This document shows, piece by piece, positions 1-5,793 of a stretch of 9,635 nucleotides of DNA. The stretch covers positions 1-9,635 of the forward strand of contig SKPY01000095.1 of NCBI GenBank assembly GCA_007119305.1. Reading direction: 5' to 3'. Source of the DNA: Nitriliruptorales bacterium. GTDB taxonomy: Bacteria; Actinomycetota; Nitriliruptoria; Euzebyales; Egibacteraceae. Numbering within the stretch: the first letter of the stretch is position 1; the number at the start of each line of letters is the position of its first letter. The notes below the pieces were generated by a model, which saw nothing but the letters and a program-made list of their open reading frames with translations, was not told where the DNA came from and did no database searches. The position numbers and the translations under genes are program-made.

Positions 1-63
1 CGCGTCGACTGCGCGCACGGCGGCCGCCACGGCGGCGCGGCGCGGGTCGGGCGCCGGGCTCAC
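1..63 (-). CDS. Possible 5' end of a downstream gene, truncated by the window edge
   Basis: A GTG codon at 63-61 overlaps the malic enzyme stop codon as GTGA, the classic layout of translationally coupled genes. From it an open frame of 21 codons continues to the edge, reading MSPAPDPRRAAVAAAVRAVD and on. The residues are Ala/Arg/Pro-rich and carry no recognisable motif, so I propose no function. The frame is too short to prove coding, and in DNA this GC-rich an open frame of this length is expected by chance. The GTGA overlap and the lack of any terminator-like hairpin before the edge are the only support. Confidence 0.35.
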   Translation of the reverse strand, partial: MSPAPDPRRAAVAAAVRAVDA

Positions 64-1274
64 GCGTCCGACACCTCGACGCGGGCGCTCCCGGTCTTCT
101 CCGCGGAGTGGGCGACCGCCTCGGCGACGGCGGGCACGACCCGCTCGTCGAAGGGGCCGGGGATGATGTAGTCGGGCCGGCGCTGTGCGGGGCTGATGAT
201 CGCCGCGATCCCGTGGGCGGCCGCGATCTTCATCGCGGTGTTGATCTCGCGCGCACCGCAGTCGAGCAGCCCGCGGAACAGCCCGGGGAAGCACAGCACG
301 TTGTTGATCTGGTTGGGCTCGTCGCTGCGGCCGGTGGCCACGACCGCGGCGTGCTCGCGTGCCAGGGCCGGGTCGATCTCCGGGACGGGGTTGGCCATCG
401 CGAACACGATGGGGTCATCGGCCATCATCCGCAGGTGCTCGACGGTGAGCGTGTTGCCGGCGGAGACCCCGATGAACACGTCGGCGCCCGCGAGCGCGAC
501 CTCCTTGTCGCCCTCGAGGTTGCGGGGGTTCGACTGCTTCCCGAGCCGGCGGAAGATCGGGTCCCGGGCGTCCTTGCGGCGCGGGGTGACGATCCCCGCC
601 TGGTCGACCCCCACGAGGTCGCTGACCCCGGCGTCCATGAGGAGGTTCGACACCGCGATCCCCGCGGCCCCGATGCCCTGCACGACCACGCGCAGGTCGG
701 GCCCCACGGACTTGCCGACGAGCGCAGCGGCGTTGAGCAGCGCGGCGAGCACCACGATGGCCGTGCCGTGCTGGTCGTCGTGGAAGACCGGGATGTCGAT
801 GCGCCGGCGCAGCTTGCCCTCCACCTCGAAGCAGCGCGGGGCGGAGATGTCCTCGAGGTTGATGCCGCCGAAGCCGGGCGCCAGCGCCGCGATCATGTCC
901 ACGAGGCGGTCCGGGTCCCGCTCGTCGAGGCACAGGGGGTAGGCGTCGACGCCCGCGAGCTCCTTCAGCAGGATCGCCTTGCCCTCCATCACGGGCAGGG
1001 CGGCCGCCGGGCCGATGTCGCCCAGACCGAGGACCGCGGAGCCGTCGGTGACGACCGCGACGCTGTTGCGCTTGATGGTGAGGTCGCGCACCCGGTCCGG
1101 CTCGGCGGCGATCGCCTTGCAGACCTCGGCCACCCCAGGGGTGTACACGAGCGCGAGGTCGGCGCTGTCGCGCACCCGGACCGTGCTCTGCACGTGCAGC
1201 TTGCCGCCGGCGTGCACGGCGAACACCCGCTCCAGCCAGGTCGGGGGCGCAGGGGAAGTGGCGTCGGTGGCCAT
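60..1274 (-). CDS. Malic enzyme, short bacterial form (malate to pyruvate + CO2, NAD(P)-linked)
   Basis: A 404-residue cytosolic malic enzyme, oxidatively decarboxylating L-malate to pyruvate with reduction of NAD(P); about 400 residues is usual for the short bacterial form that lacks the phosphotransacetylase-like tail. Family landmarks are intact: catalytic Tyr44 in VYTPGVAE, Lys99 in MEGKA, metal ligands Glu141/Asp142 (EDISAPRCFE) and Asp167 (HDDQHGTAIV), the Rossmann loop GIGAAG at 200-205, NPVPE at 295-299 and NQINN at 331-335. Asp224 in VGVDQAG lies where an acidic residue usually favours NAD over NADP; this is inferred, not proven. The ATG at 1274 is chosen because homology begins just after it; the longer open frame upstream reads as low-complexity Arg/Ala and overlaps the repressor gene. 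No Shine-Dalgarno is visible, but TATGCT lies nine bases upstream, so a leaderless message is possible. It follows the iron repressor by 56 bases on the same strand. Confidence 0.93.
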   Translation of the reverse strand: MATDATSPAPPTWLERVFAVHAGGKLHVQSTVRVRDSADLALVYTPGVAEVCKAIAAEPDRVRDLTIKRNSVAVVTDGSAVLGLGDIGPAAALPVMEGKAILLKELAGVDAYPLCLDERDPDRLVDMIAALAPGFGGINLEDISAPRCFEVEGKLRRRIDIPVFHDDQHGTAIVVLAALLNAAALVGKSVGPDLRVVVQGIGAAGIAVSNLLMDAGVSDLVGVDQAGIVTPRRKDARDPIFRRLGKQSNPRNLEGDKEVALAGADVFIGVSAGNTLTVEHLRMMADDPIVFAMANPVPEIDPALAREHAAVVATGRSDEPNQINNVLCFPGLFRGLLDCGAREINTAMKIAAAHGIAAIISPAQRRPDYIIPGPFDERVVPAVAEAVAHSAEKTGSARVEVSDA

Positions 1275-1283
1275 ACGGGCGCG

Positions 1284-1289
1284 AGCATA
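1284..1289 (-). promoter_or_regulatory. Possible -10 element for the malic enzyme gene (leaderless type)
   Basis: TATGCT on the minus strand fits the actinobacterial TANNNT -10 pattern and ends nine bases before the ATG. Transcription starting at the usual distance would begin within a few bases of the start codon. No good -35 is visible (ACCGGC at 17-base spacing). The alternative is read-through from the repressor gene. Confidence 0.3.
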
Positions 1290-1330
1290 GCGTCGCGGCG
1301 ACACGCGCCGGTATCCGCGACCGGCCTGCC

Positions 1331-1993
1331 TCAGGGCGCGACCACGTAGACGAGGTCGGCGTCCTCGCCCGACAGCTCCACCACGCCGGCGTCGACGTCG
1401 ATGACGACGCGCCCCCCGGCGACGCGCGGCTCGACGTGGGTGCCGGGCCACAGGCTCGACTCGCGCAGCTGGCGCATCGCCGCCTCGTCGCCCTGCAGCT
1501 TCTCGGAGATGCGCTGCACGACCACGGGCAGGCCCCGCTTGGCCGCCTCGGCGAGCGTCATGAGGCGTTCGCCCGCGCGGGTGGAGGCGAGCCCCGGGAT
1601 GGGGTTGCCGTGGGGGCACGTCTCCGGCTTGTCGAGCAGCTCGACGAGCCTGGCCTCGACCCGGTCCGAGATCACGTGCTCCCAGCGGCACGCTTCGGTG
1701 TGGACGTGCTCCCACTCGAGGCCGACGACGTCGGTGAGGAGCCGCTCCGCCAGCCGGTGCTTGCGCATGACGCTCACCGCGATGTCGCCGCCGGCCTCGG
1801 TCAGCGCCAGCGTGCGGTCGGGCCTGATGAGCACCAGACCCTCTTCCTCGAGCCGCGCCACCGTCTCGCTCACCGCAGGCGCGGACACGTTGAGGCGCTC
1901 CACGAGGCGCGCACGAATCGGCGTGATGCCCTCTTCCTCGAGCTCCCAGATGGTGCGGAGGTACATCTCCGTCGCGTCGATGAGCGGTGTCAC
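1331..1993 (-). CDS. ideR: Iron-dependent transcriptional repressor, DtxR/IdeR family
   Basis: A 220-residue metal-dependent DNA-binding repressor that, in relatives such as DtxR and IdeR, binds operators when loaded with Fe(II) and silences iron uptake genes. Residues 1-70 form the winged helix-turn-helix (ITPIRARLVERL, SAPAVSETVARLEEEGL). Residues 71-140 are the dimerisation/metal domain, and 145-220 resemble the SH3-like C-terminal domain. With the GTG at 1993 as residue 1, numbering coincides with DtxR: Met10, Cys102, Glu105, His106 for one metal site and His79, Glu83, His98 for the other. The Met10/Cys102 pair favours iron over the manganese sensor MntR, which has acidic residues at these places. 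The start is set by GGAGGT seven bases upstream (2001-2006) and by this numbering. I see no IdeR-box-like palindrome in the divergent region before it. Family is certain; the ideR symbol is inferred. Confidence 0.92.
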   Translation of the reverse strand: MTPLIDATEMYLRTIWELEEEGITPIRARLVERLNVSAPAVSETVARLEEEGLVLIRPDRTLALTEAGGDIAVSVMRKHRLAERLLTDVVGLEWEHVHTEACRWEHVISDRVEARLVELLDKPETCPHGNPIPGLASTRAGERLMTLAEAAKRGLPVVVQRISEKLQGDEAAMRQLRESSLWPGTHVEPRVAGGRVVIDVDAGVVELSGEDADLVYVVAP

Positions 1994-2025
1994 GGCCTCG
2001 ACCTCCGTTGCGTTGCCCGGGCCCA

Positions 2026-2031
2026 ACTCTA
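2026..2031 (-). promoter_or_regulatory. Possible -10 element upstream of the iron repressor gene
   Basis: TAGAGT on the minus strand fits TANNNT and lies about 20 bases before the GGAGGT ribosome binding site (2001-2006), giving a short plausible leader. The -35 region at 17-base spacing is GC only. Read from a divergent intergenic region of 148 bases. Confidence 0.3.
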
Positions 2032-2101
2032 CCCGAGCCCGTAGGACCCCGGGGCGGGCGCAGGCGCGTGCAAGCGCGTGTTTCCCCCGCGCCCGGGGGG
2101 A

Positions 2102-2107
2102 TAGGGT
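2102..2107 (+). promoter_or_regulatory. Possible -10 element upstream of the DsbA-like gene
   Basis: TAGGGT fits the TANNNT pattern and lies about 24 bases before the purine-rich ribosome binding site (GGAAGGAGAGGGAGG, 2121-2135). No convincing -35 is visible. It forms the plus-strand half of the divergent promoter region shared with the iron repressor. Confidence 0.3.
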
Positions 2108-2141
2108 GACGTCAGGACGAGGAAGGAGAGGGAGGCCCGTC

Positions 2142-2702
2142 GTGCCGGCACTGACGGCCGTGTACCTCGATTTCGCGGATGCCCAGAGCTTCCGCGTGTG
2201 GCGCTGGCTGTCGCTGCTGCCGGCCCGCCGCGCGGTCGAGGTGCGGCCGTTCGCCTCCGCGGGGCCCGTCGAGCCGTGGGACGCGGACGAGCACACGTGG
2301 GCGCTCGACCTCCTCGCGCTCGGTGAGCTCGCACGCGACCGCGGTCCCGACGCCCACCACAGCTTCGTGGACGCGGCGTTCGAGGCGTTGCACGAGCGCG
2401 ACGACTCCACCGATCCGACGAACCTCGAGGCGTTCCTGGAGCTGGGCGCGGACGTGGGGTTGGACTTGCACCACTTCACCGACGACGGGGACCGCTGGCG
2501 CGCCGAGGTGGGGCTGTGGCACCGGGAGGCGGGCGACGACCTCGGCGTCGACGGGGTCCCGACGCTGGTGTTCGACGACACGCACGCGCTGCGGGTCGAG
2601 CTCGACCGGGACCTGGTCAGCGTCCAGCAGGCCGAGCGGCTGCTCGCGGACCTCGCGGACCTCGCGGTGCAGCCCGTGCTGACCGTCGTGCGGACCGCCT
2701 GA
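2142..2702 (+). CDS. DsbA-family thioredoxin-fold protein lacking the CxxC motif
   Basis: A 186-residue protein with the outline of the DsbA/FrnE branch of the thioredoxin fold: an opening strand (TAVYLDFADAQSFRVWRWL, about residues 5-23), a helical insertion (about 45-120), then GVPTLVF at 138-144 with Pro140 where the family has its cis-proline. The redox motif expected after the first strand (CPWC in FrnE-like proteins) aligns with DAQS at 13-16, and the whole protein has no cysteine, so thiol-disulfide exchange is excluded. Known cysteine-poor members of this superfamily include glutathione-linked isomerases such as 2-hydroxychromene-2-carboxylate isomerase, but their signature is not evident here. 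There is no signal peptide, so it is probably cytosolic. The GTG at 2142 is chosen for GGAGG six bases upstream; the frame upstream is low-complexity. It is divergent from the iron repressor and 69 bases before prfB. The actual function is unknown. Confidence 0.75.
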   Translation: MPALTAVYLDFADAQSFRVWRWLSLLPARRAVEVRPFASAGPVEPWDADEHTWALDLLALGELARDRGPDAHHSFVDAAFEALHERDDSTDPTNLEAFLELGADVGLDLHHFTDDGDRWRAEVGLWHREAGDDLGVDGVPTLVFDDTHALRVELDRDLVSVQQAERLLADLADLAVQPVLTVVRTA

Positions 2703-2723
2703 GCCGCCCGAACGGCCCGGGCG

Positions 2724-2746
2724 CGCCGGCGCTACCATCGCTGGCG
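2724..2746 (+). promoter_or_regulatory. Hairpin-flanked -10-like element upstream of prfB
   Basis: CGCCGGCG (2724-2731) and CGCTGGCG (2739-2746) form an eight-pair stem with one G·U pair. The seven-base loop CTACCAT contains TACCAT (2733-2738), a TANNNT -10 candidate. It sits 10 bases before the prfB ribosome binding site. It could be a promoter overlapping an operator-like inverted repeat, or a weak terminator after the preceding gene. No -35 is evident. Confidence 0.3.
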
Positions 2747-2771
2747 AAGCGACACGGAGAGGATGGGCGAC

Positions 2772-3903
2772 ATGGTGACCGACCAGGCAGCGACGCTCGC
2801 GGCCTACGAGGCGAAGCTCGCCGCCGTGAAGGAGTATCTTTGACCTCGATGAGAAGCGGCGGCGCCTGACGGAGCTCCAGGACGAAGCCGCCGCACCCGA
2901 CCTGTGGGAGGACTCCGCGCGGGCGCAGCGCGTCATGGGGGAGCTGTCGGCCGTCGAGGATGACCTGCGCCTCTACGACGACTTCGTGGGCAAGCTGTCC
3001 GACCTCGAGGTGCTGAACGGTCTTGCGCAGGAGGAGGACGATCCCGACACCGCCGCCGAGGTCGAACGCGGCCTGGCCGACCTCGAGCGCGAGCTCGCCG
3101 AGCTCGAGACCCGCGTGCTGCTGTCGGGCCCCAACGACAGCCGGGACGCGATCGTGAGCGTGCACTCGGGCGCGGGGGGCACCGACTCCCAGGACTGGGC
3201 GGAGATGCTCCTGCGCATGCTGTTGCGCTGGTGCGAGCAGCGGGGGTTCAAGGTCGACCTGCACGAGCAGCAGGAGGGCGAGGAGGCCGGCATCCGCTCG
3301 GCCACCCTGACGGCGCACGGCCCGCGCGCGTACGGGCTGCTCCACGCCGAGCGGGGCGTGCACCGGCTGGTCCGCATCAGCCCGTTCGACAGCCAGAAGC
3401 GCAGGCACACCGCGTTCGCGAGCGTGGACGTGGTCCCGGTGCTCGACGAGCTCGACGAGGACGTCACGGTGGCGGAGGACGACCTGCGGATCGACGTGTA
3501 CCGCTCGAGCGGCCCCGGGGGCCAAGGGGTGAACACCACCGACTCCGCCGTGCGCATCACCCACCTGCCGACCGGCCTCGTGGTGGCCTGCCAGAACGAG
3601 CGCAGCCAGCTGCAGAACAAGGCCACAGCGCTGACGCTGCTGAAGGCGAAGCTCGCCGAGCTGGAGCGCGAGAAGCGCGAGGCCGAGCTCGCGGCCGTGC
3701 GCGGTGAGCAGCGGGAGGTCGCCTGGGGCAGCCAGATCCGCTCCTACGTGCTGCATCCCTACCAGATGGTCAAGGACCACCGCACCGGCTACGAGACCGG
3801 CAACATCCAGGCCGTGCTCGACGGCGCGCTCGACGACTTCATCACGGCCTACCTGCAGTGGAAGGCGAAGGGGGCGGCGGTCGACGCGGCGGCGAACGGC
3901 TAG
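2772..3903 (+). CDS. prfB: Peptide chain release factor 2, expressed through a +1 programmed frameshift
   Basis: RF2 recognises UGA and UAA stop codons in the ribosomal A site and triggers peptide release. The product is 376 residues (E. coli 365) if translation covers 2772-2840, skips T2841 and continues 2842-3903. The zero frame ends after 23 codons at TGA 2841-2843; the +1 frame continues without a break with RF2 sequence (YLDLDEKRRRLTEL), so this is the known autoregulatory shift and not a mutation. The stop-codon recognition tripeptide SPF is at 203-205 (VRISPFDSQKRRH), and the catalytic GGQ is at 249-251 (SGPGGQGVN), Gln251 being the usual PrmC methylation target. The ATG at 2772 is preferred, with GGAGAGG at 2756-2762 giving nine bases of spacing; an in-frame ATG at 2763 abuts that site. 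The gene itself ends in TAG. ftsE begins 172 bases downstream. Confidence 0.97.
2829..2844 (+). promoter_or_regulatory. RF2 +1 programmed frameshift signal
   Basis: The elements of the E. coli site are present in the same spacing: a Shine-Dalgarno-like AAGGAG (2829-2834), three bases TAT, the slippery CTT (2838-2840), then TGA followed by C (2841-2844). When RF2 is scarce the ribosome pauses at UGA, the CUU-decoding tRNA slips to UUU, and GAC is read next. This gives negative feedback of RF2 on its own synthesis. The continuation of RF2 homology across the junction confirms it. Confidence 0.95.
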
Positions 3904-3917
3904 CCCACGGCTAGCCC
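3896..3917 (+). repeat. Tandem 11-base direct repeat over the prfB stop codon
   Basis: ACGGCTAGCCC occurs twice in immediate succession (3896-3906 and 3907-3917). The first copy carries the prfB TAG stop at 3901-3903; the second TAG lies in another frame. It looks like a small slippage duplication. Confidence 0.8.
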
Positions 3918-3939
3918 GCGCGGCCGTCGCGGCCGTGTG
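3917..3939 (+). terminator. GC-rich hairpin after prfB, possible terminator
   Basis: CGGCCG at 3921-3926 and 3930-3935 pair across a three-base loop (TCG). The stem extends outward by four more pairs, two of them G·U, to 3917 and 3939. It begins 14 bases after the stop codon. There is no T-run, so it would be an actinobacterial-type terminator or merely a chance GC palindrome. Confidence 0.4.
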
Positions 3940-4003
3940 CGTACGCCGTTCGCGCACTGGCCGGCCGGACGGGCGGGCCCAGGGCCCCCCGGTGCGGGCG
4001 TGT

Positions 4004-4009
4004 TACCCT
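4004..4009 (+). promoter_or_regulatory. Possible -10 element upstream of ftsE
   Basis: TACCCT fits TANNNT in the 172-base gap between prfB and ftsE and lies downstream of the prfB hairpin, so ftsEX may be transcribed separately. It would give a leader of about 60 bases. The -35 position has only GC-rich sequence. Confidence 0.3.
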
Positions 4010-4075
4010 TGCCGACGAGCACCCAGCACCCTCATCTCCTGCGCGGGTGCATTGCGCGCGTGGAGGCACCCTCTT

Positions 4076-4762
4076 GTGATCCGGCTGCAGAACGTCACGA
4101 AGACCTACAAGGGCTCGATCGTCGCCCTCCAAGACATCACCCTCGACATCGCCAAGGGCGAGTTCGTGTTCCTCGTCGGCTCATCGGGCTCGGGCAAGTC
4201 CACGTTCATCAAGCTGCTGCTGAAGGATGAGGATCCCGACCGCGGCGACATCCACGTCGCCGGCAAGGACCTGAACCGGATGAAGTCCTGGCGCATCCCC
4301 CAGCTGCGCCGCGAGCTCGGGTGCGTCTTCCAGGACTTCAAGCTGCTCGAGTCCAAGACGGTGGCCGAGAACGTCGCGTTCGCGCTCGAGGTCATCGGCA
4401 AGCCCCGCCACGTGATCGCGCGCACCGTGCCCGACGTGCTCCAGCTCGTCGGGCTCGCCCACAAGCACGACGCCTACCCACACGAGCTGTCCGGCGGCGA
4501 GCAGCAGCGCGTGTCGATCGCCCGGGCGTTCGTGAACCGTCCGCGGATCCTGCTCTGCGATGAGCCCACGGGCAACCTCGACCCCACGACCTCCGTGGGG
4601 ATCATGAAGCTGCTCGACCGCATCAACCGCACGGGCACGACCGTCATCATGGCCACCCACGACCAGCACATCGTCGACTCGATGCGCCGGCGCGTGGTGG
4701 AGCTCGCCGACGGGGCGATGGTGCGCGACCAGACACGCGGGGTGTACGGCTATGGGGGCTAG
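4076..4762 (+). CDS. ftsE: Cell division ATP-binding protein FtsE
   Basis: A 228-residue ABC ATPase that works with FtsX at the inner face of the membrane, coupling ATP hydrolysis to activation of peptidoglycan hydrolases during division or elongation. Motifs in order: Walker A GSSGSGKST at 35-43, Q-loop Gln86 in CVFQDFK, signature LSGGEQ at 138-143, Walker B ILLCDEP at 158-164 with catalytic Glu163, D-loop NLDP, and switch His195 in ATHD. Long stretches match my memory of mycobacterial FtsE (KGEFVFLVG, ENVAFALEVIGK, RINRTGTTV, HIVDSMRRRVVEL, RGVYG). The GTG at 4076 has GGAGG (4062-4066) nine bases upstream and gives the family N-terminus (MIRLQNVTKTYK). The last 11 bases overlap ftsX, implying coupled translation. 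Confidence 0.97.
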   Translation: MIRLQNVTKTYKGSIVALQDITLDIAKGEFVFLVGSSGSGKSTFIKLLLKDEDPDRGDIHVAGKDLNRMKSWRIPQLRRELGCVFQDFKLLESKTVAENVAFALEVIGKPRHVIARTVPDVLQLVGLAHKHDAYPHELSGGEQQRVSIARAFVNRPRILLCDEPTGNLDPTTSVGIMKLLDRINRTGTTVIMATHDQHIVDSMRRRVVELADGAMVRDQTRGVYGYGG

Positions 4763-5630
4763 GTGGCGCTACCTGCTGGCCGAGCTCGGCATCGGCCTGC
4801 GGCGCAACCTGCTGATGACGGTGGCGACGATCGTCACCTTCACCGTGAGCCTCACGCTGCTCGGCGTGGGCATCATGGTCCAGCGCCAGGTCGACCGCGT
4901 GACCGACCTGTTCTACGGCGAGGTCGAGGTCTCGATCTTCCTGGTCGACGGCATCACCGAGGGGCAGCGGGTCTCGCTCGAGAGCGAGCTGCGGGAGCAT
5001 CCCGTCGTCGAGGAGGTCATGTACGAGTCCAAGGAGGACGCGTACGAGCACTTCCAGGAGATCTTCGCCGACAACGAGAGCCTGCTCGACAGCGTGACCC
5101 CGGAGATCCTGCCCGCCTCGTTCCGGGTGAAGCTGCACGACCCCGAGCAGTTCGCGGTCATCGAATCGCAGTTCGCCGGCTACCCGGGTGTGGACGTCGT
5201 GAGCGATCAGCGCGAGATCCTCGACCGCTTCTTCGCGCTGCTCGGGGCCCTGCGCAACGGGTCCCTGTGGATCGCGGCGATCCAGATCGTCGGCGCCGCG
5301 GCGCTCATCTTCAACACCGTGCGTGTGACCGCGTTCGCCCGGCGGGAGCAGACGGGGATCATGAAGCTCGTCGGGGCGACGAACTGGTACATCCGCCTGC
5401 CGTTCCTGCTCGAGGGGATCGTCGCCGGCGTGGTGAGCGCCCTGCTCGCCGTCGGGTTCCTCACGCTTGGCGCCTTCACGATCCTGCAGCGCATCCAGGA
5501 GCAGGTGGAGTTCCTGCCCGTCGTGGGGCTCGGTGACGTCCTCGCGGTGTTCCCGATCCTCGTGGGGGTCGCGGTCGTCATCGCGGCCGTGAGCGCGTTC
5601 CTGTCGCTGCGCCGCTTCCTCGCGGTGTAG
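4752..5630 (+). CDS. ftsX: Cell division protein FtsX (ABC transporter-like permease)
   Basis: A 292-residue integral membrane partner of FtsE, close to mycobacterial FtsX in length. It has the FtsX layout: a short cytoplasmic N-terminus, TM1 at about 20-42, a large extracellular loop at about 43-170 with the SIFLVDGITEGQ start typical of actinobacterial members, TM2 at about 171-190, TM3 at about 218-246 and TM4 at about 262-284. The basic motif FARREQTGIMKLVGAT between TM2 and TM3 is the conserved cytoplasmic loop that contacts FtsE. The extracellular loop is the part that recruits coiled-coil hydrolases or their activators in other bacteria, and the next gene encodes a fitting partner. The ATG lies inside the end of ftsE, so translation is probably coupled; no strong separate ribosome binding site is seen. 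Confidence 0.96.
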   Translation: MGARWRYLLAELGIGLRRNLLMTVATIVTFTVSLTLLGVGIMVQRQVDRVTDLFYGEVEVSIFLVDGITEGQRVSLESELREHPVVEEVMYESKEDAYEHFQEIFADNESLLDSVTPEILPASFRVKLHDPEQFAVIESQFAGYPGVDVVSDQREILDRFFALLGALRNGSLWIAAIQIVGAAALIFNTVRVTAFARREQTGIMKLVGATNWYIRLPFLLEGIVAGVVSALLAVGFLTLGAFTILQRIQEQVEFLPVVGLGDVLAVFPILVGVAVVIAAVSAFLSLRRFLAV

Positions 5631-5634
5631 GACG

Positions 5635-5667
5635 GCCGCGGGGGGAGCCGCCGGTGACCGCCGCGGC
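5635..5667 (+). terminator. Inverted repeat just after ftsX
   Basis: GCCGCGG (5635-5641) and CCGCGGC (5661-5667) are perfect complements across a 19-base loop, starting five bases after the ftsX stop. There is no T-run. It may attenuate transcription between ftsEX and the peptidase genes, or be incidental in such GC-rich DNA. Confidence 0.3.
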
Positions 5668-5710
5668 GTGGCTGGTGGGGCAGGGAATGGCCCATGAGGC
5701 GTGTGAGCGG

Positions 5711-5716
5711 TAGGGT
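5711..5716 (+). promoter_or_regulatory. Possible -10 element upstream of the M23 peptidase gene
   Basis: TAGGGT fits TANNNT in the 163-base gap between ftsX and the peptidase gene, about 65 bases before the AAGGAGG ribosome binding site. The -35 match at 17-base spacing is poor (TGGCCC). Confidence 0.3.
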
Positions 5717-5793
5717 GATGGCGGCGTGCGTGGCGCGCCGGTGACGGTAGGTGATCTCCGCAGGGGCGGGGCGGCTTGAGGAAGGAGGCAGCG

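Noticed and set aside
108..1349. Long open frame of 413 codons on the plus strand opposite malic enzyme
   Set aside because: It is a shadow of the malic enzyme codon bias: composition is His/Arg/Asp/Ala/Gly repeats with no domain, and it lies fully antisense to a gene with all family motifs.
1994..2141. IdeR/DtxR operator in the divergent promoter region
   Set aside because: No sequence resembling the TTAGGTTAGCCTAACCTAA consensus is visible; the GC-rich repeats there (GCGCGTG twice) are too short to interpret.
2841..2843. prfB as a frameshifted pseudogene
   Set aside because: The in-frame TGA sits in a complete RF2 recoding signal and the rest of the gene, including SPF and GGQ, is intact.
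3704..4075. N-terminal extension of FtsE by about 124 codons
   Set aside because: The extension overlaps the end of prfB and reads as Arg/Pro low-complexity sequence. The GTG at 4076 has a ribosome binding site and gives the family N-terminus.
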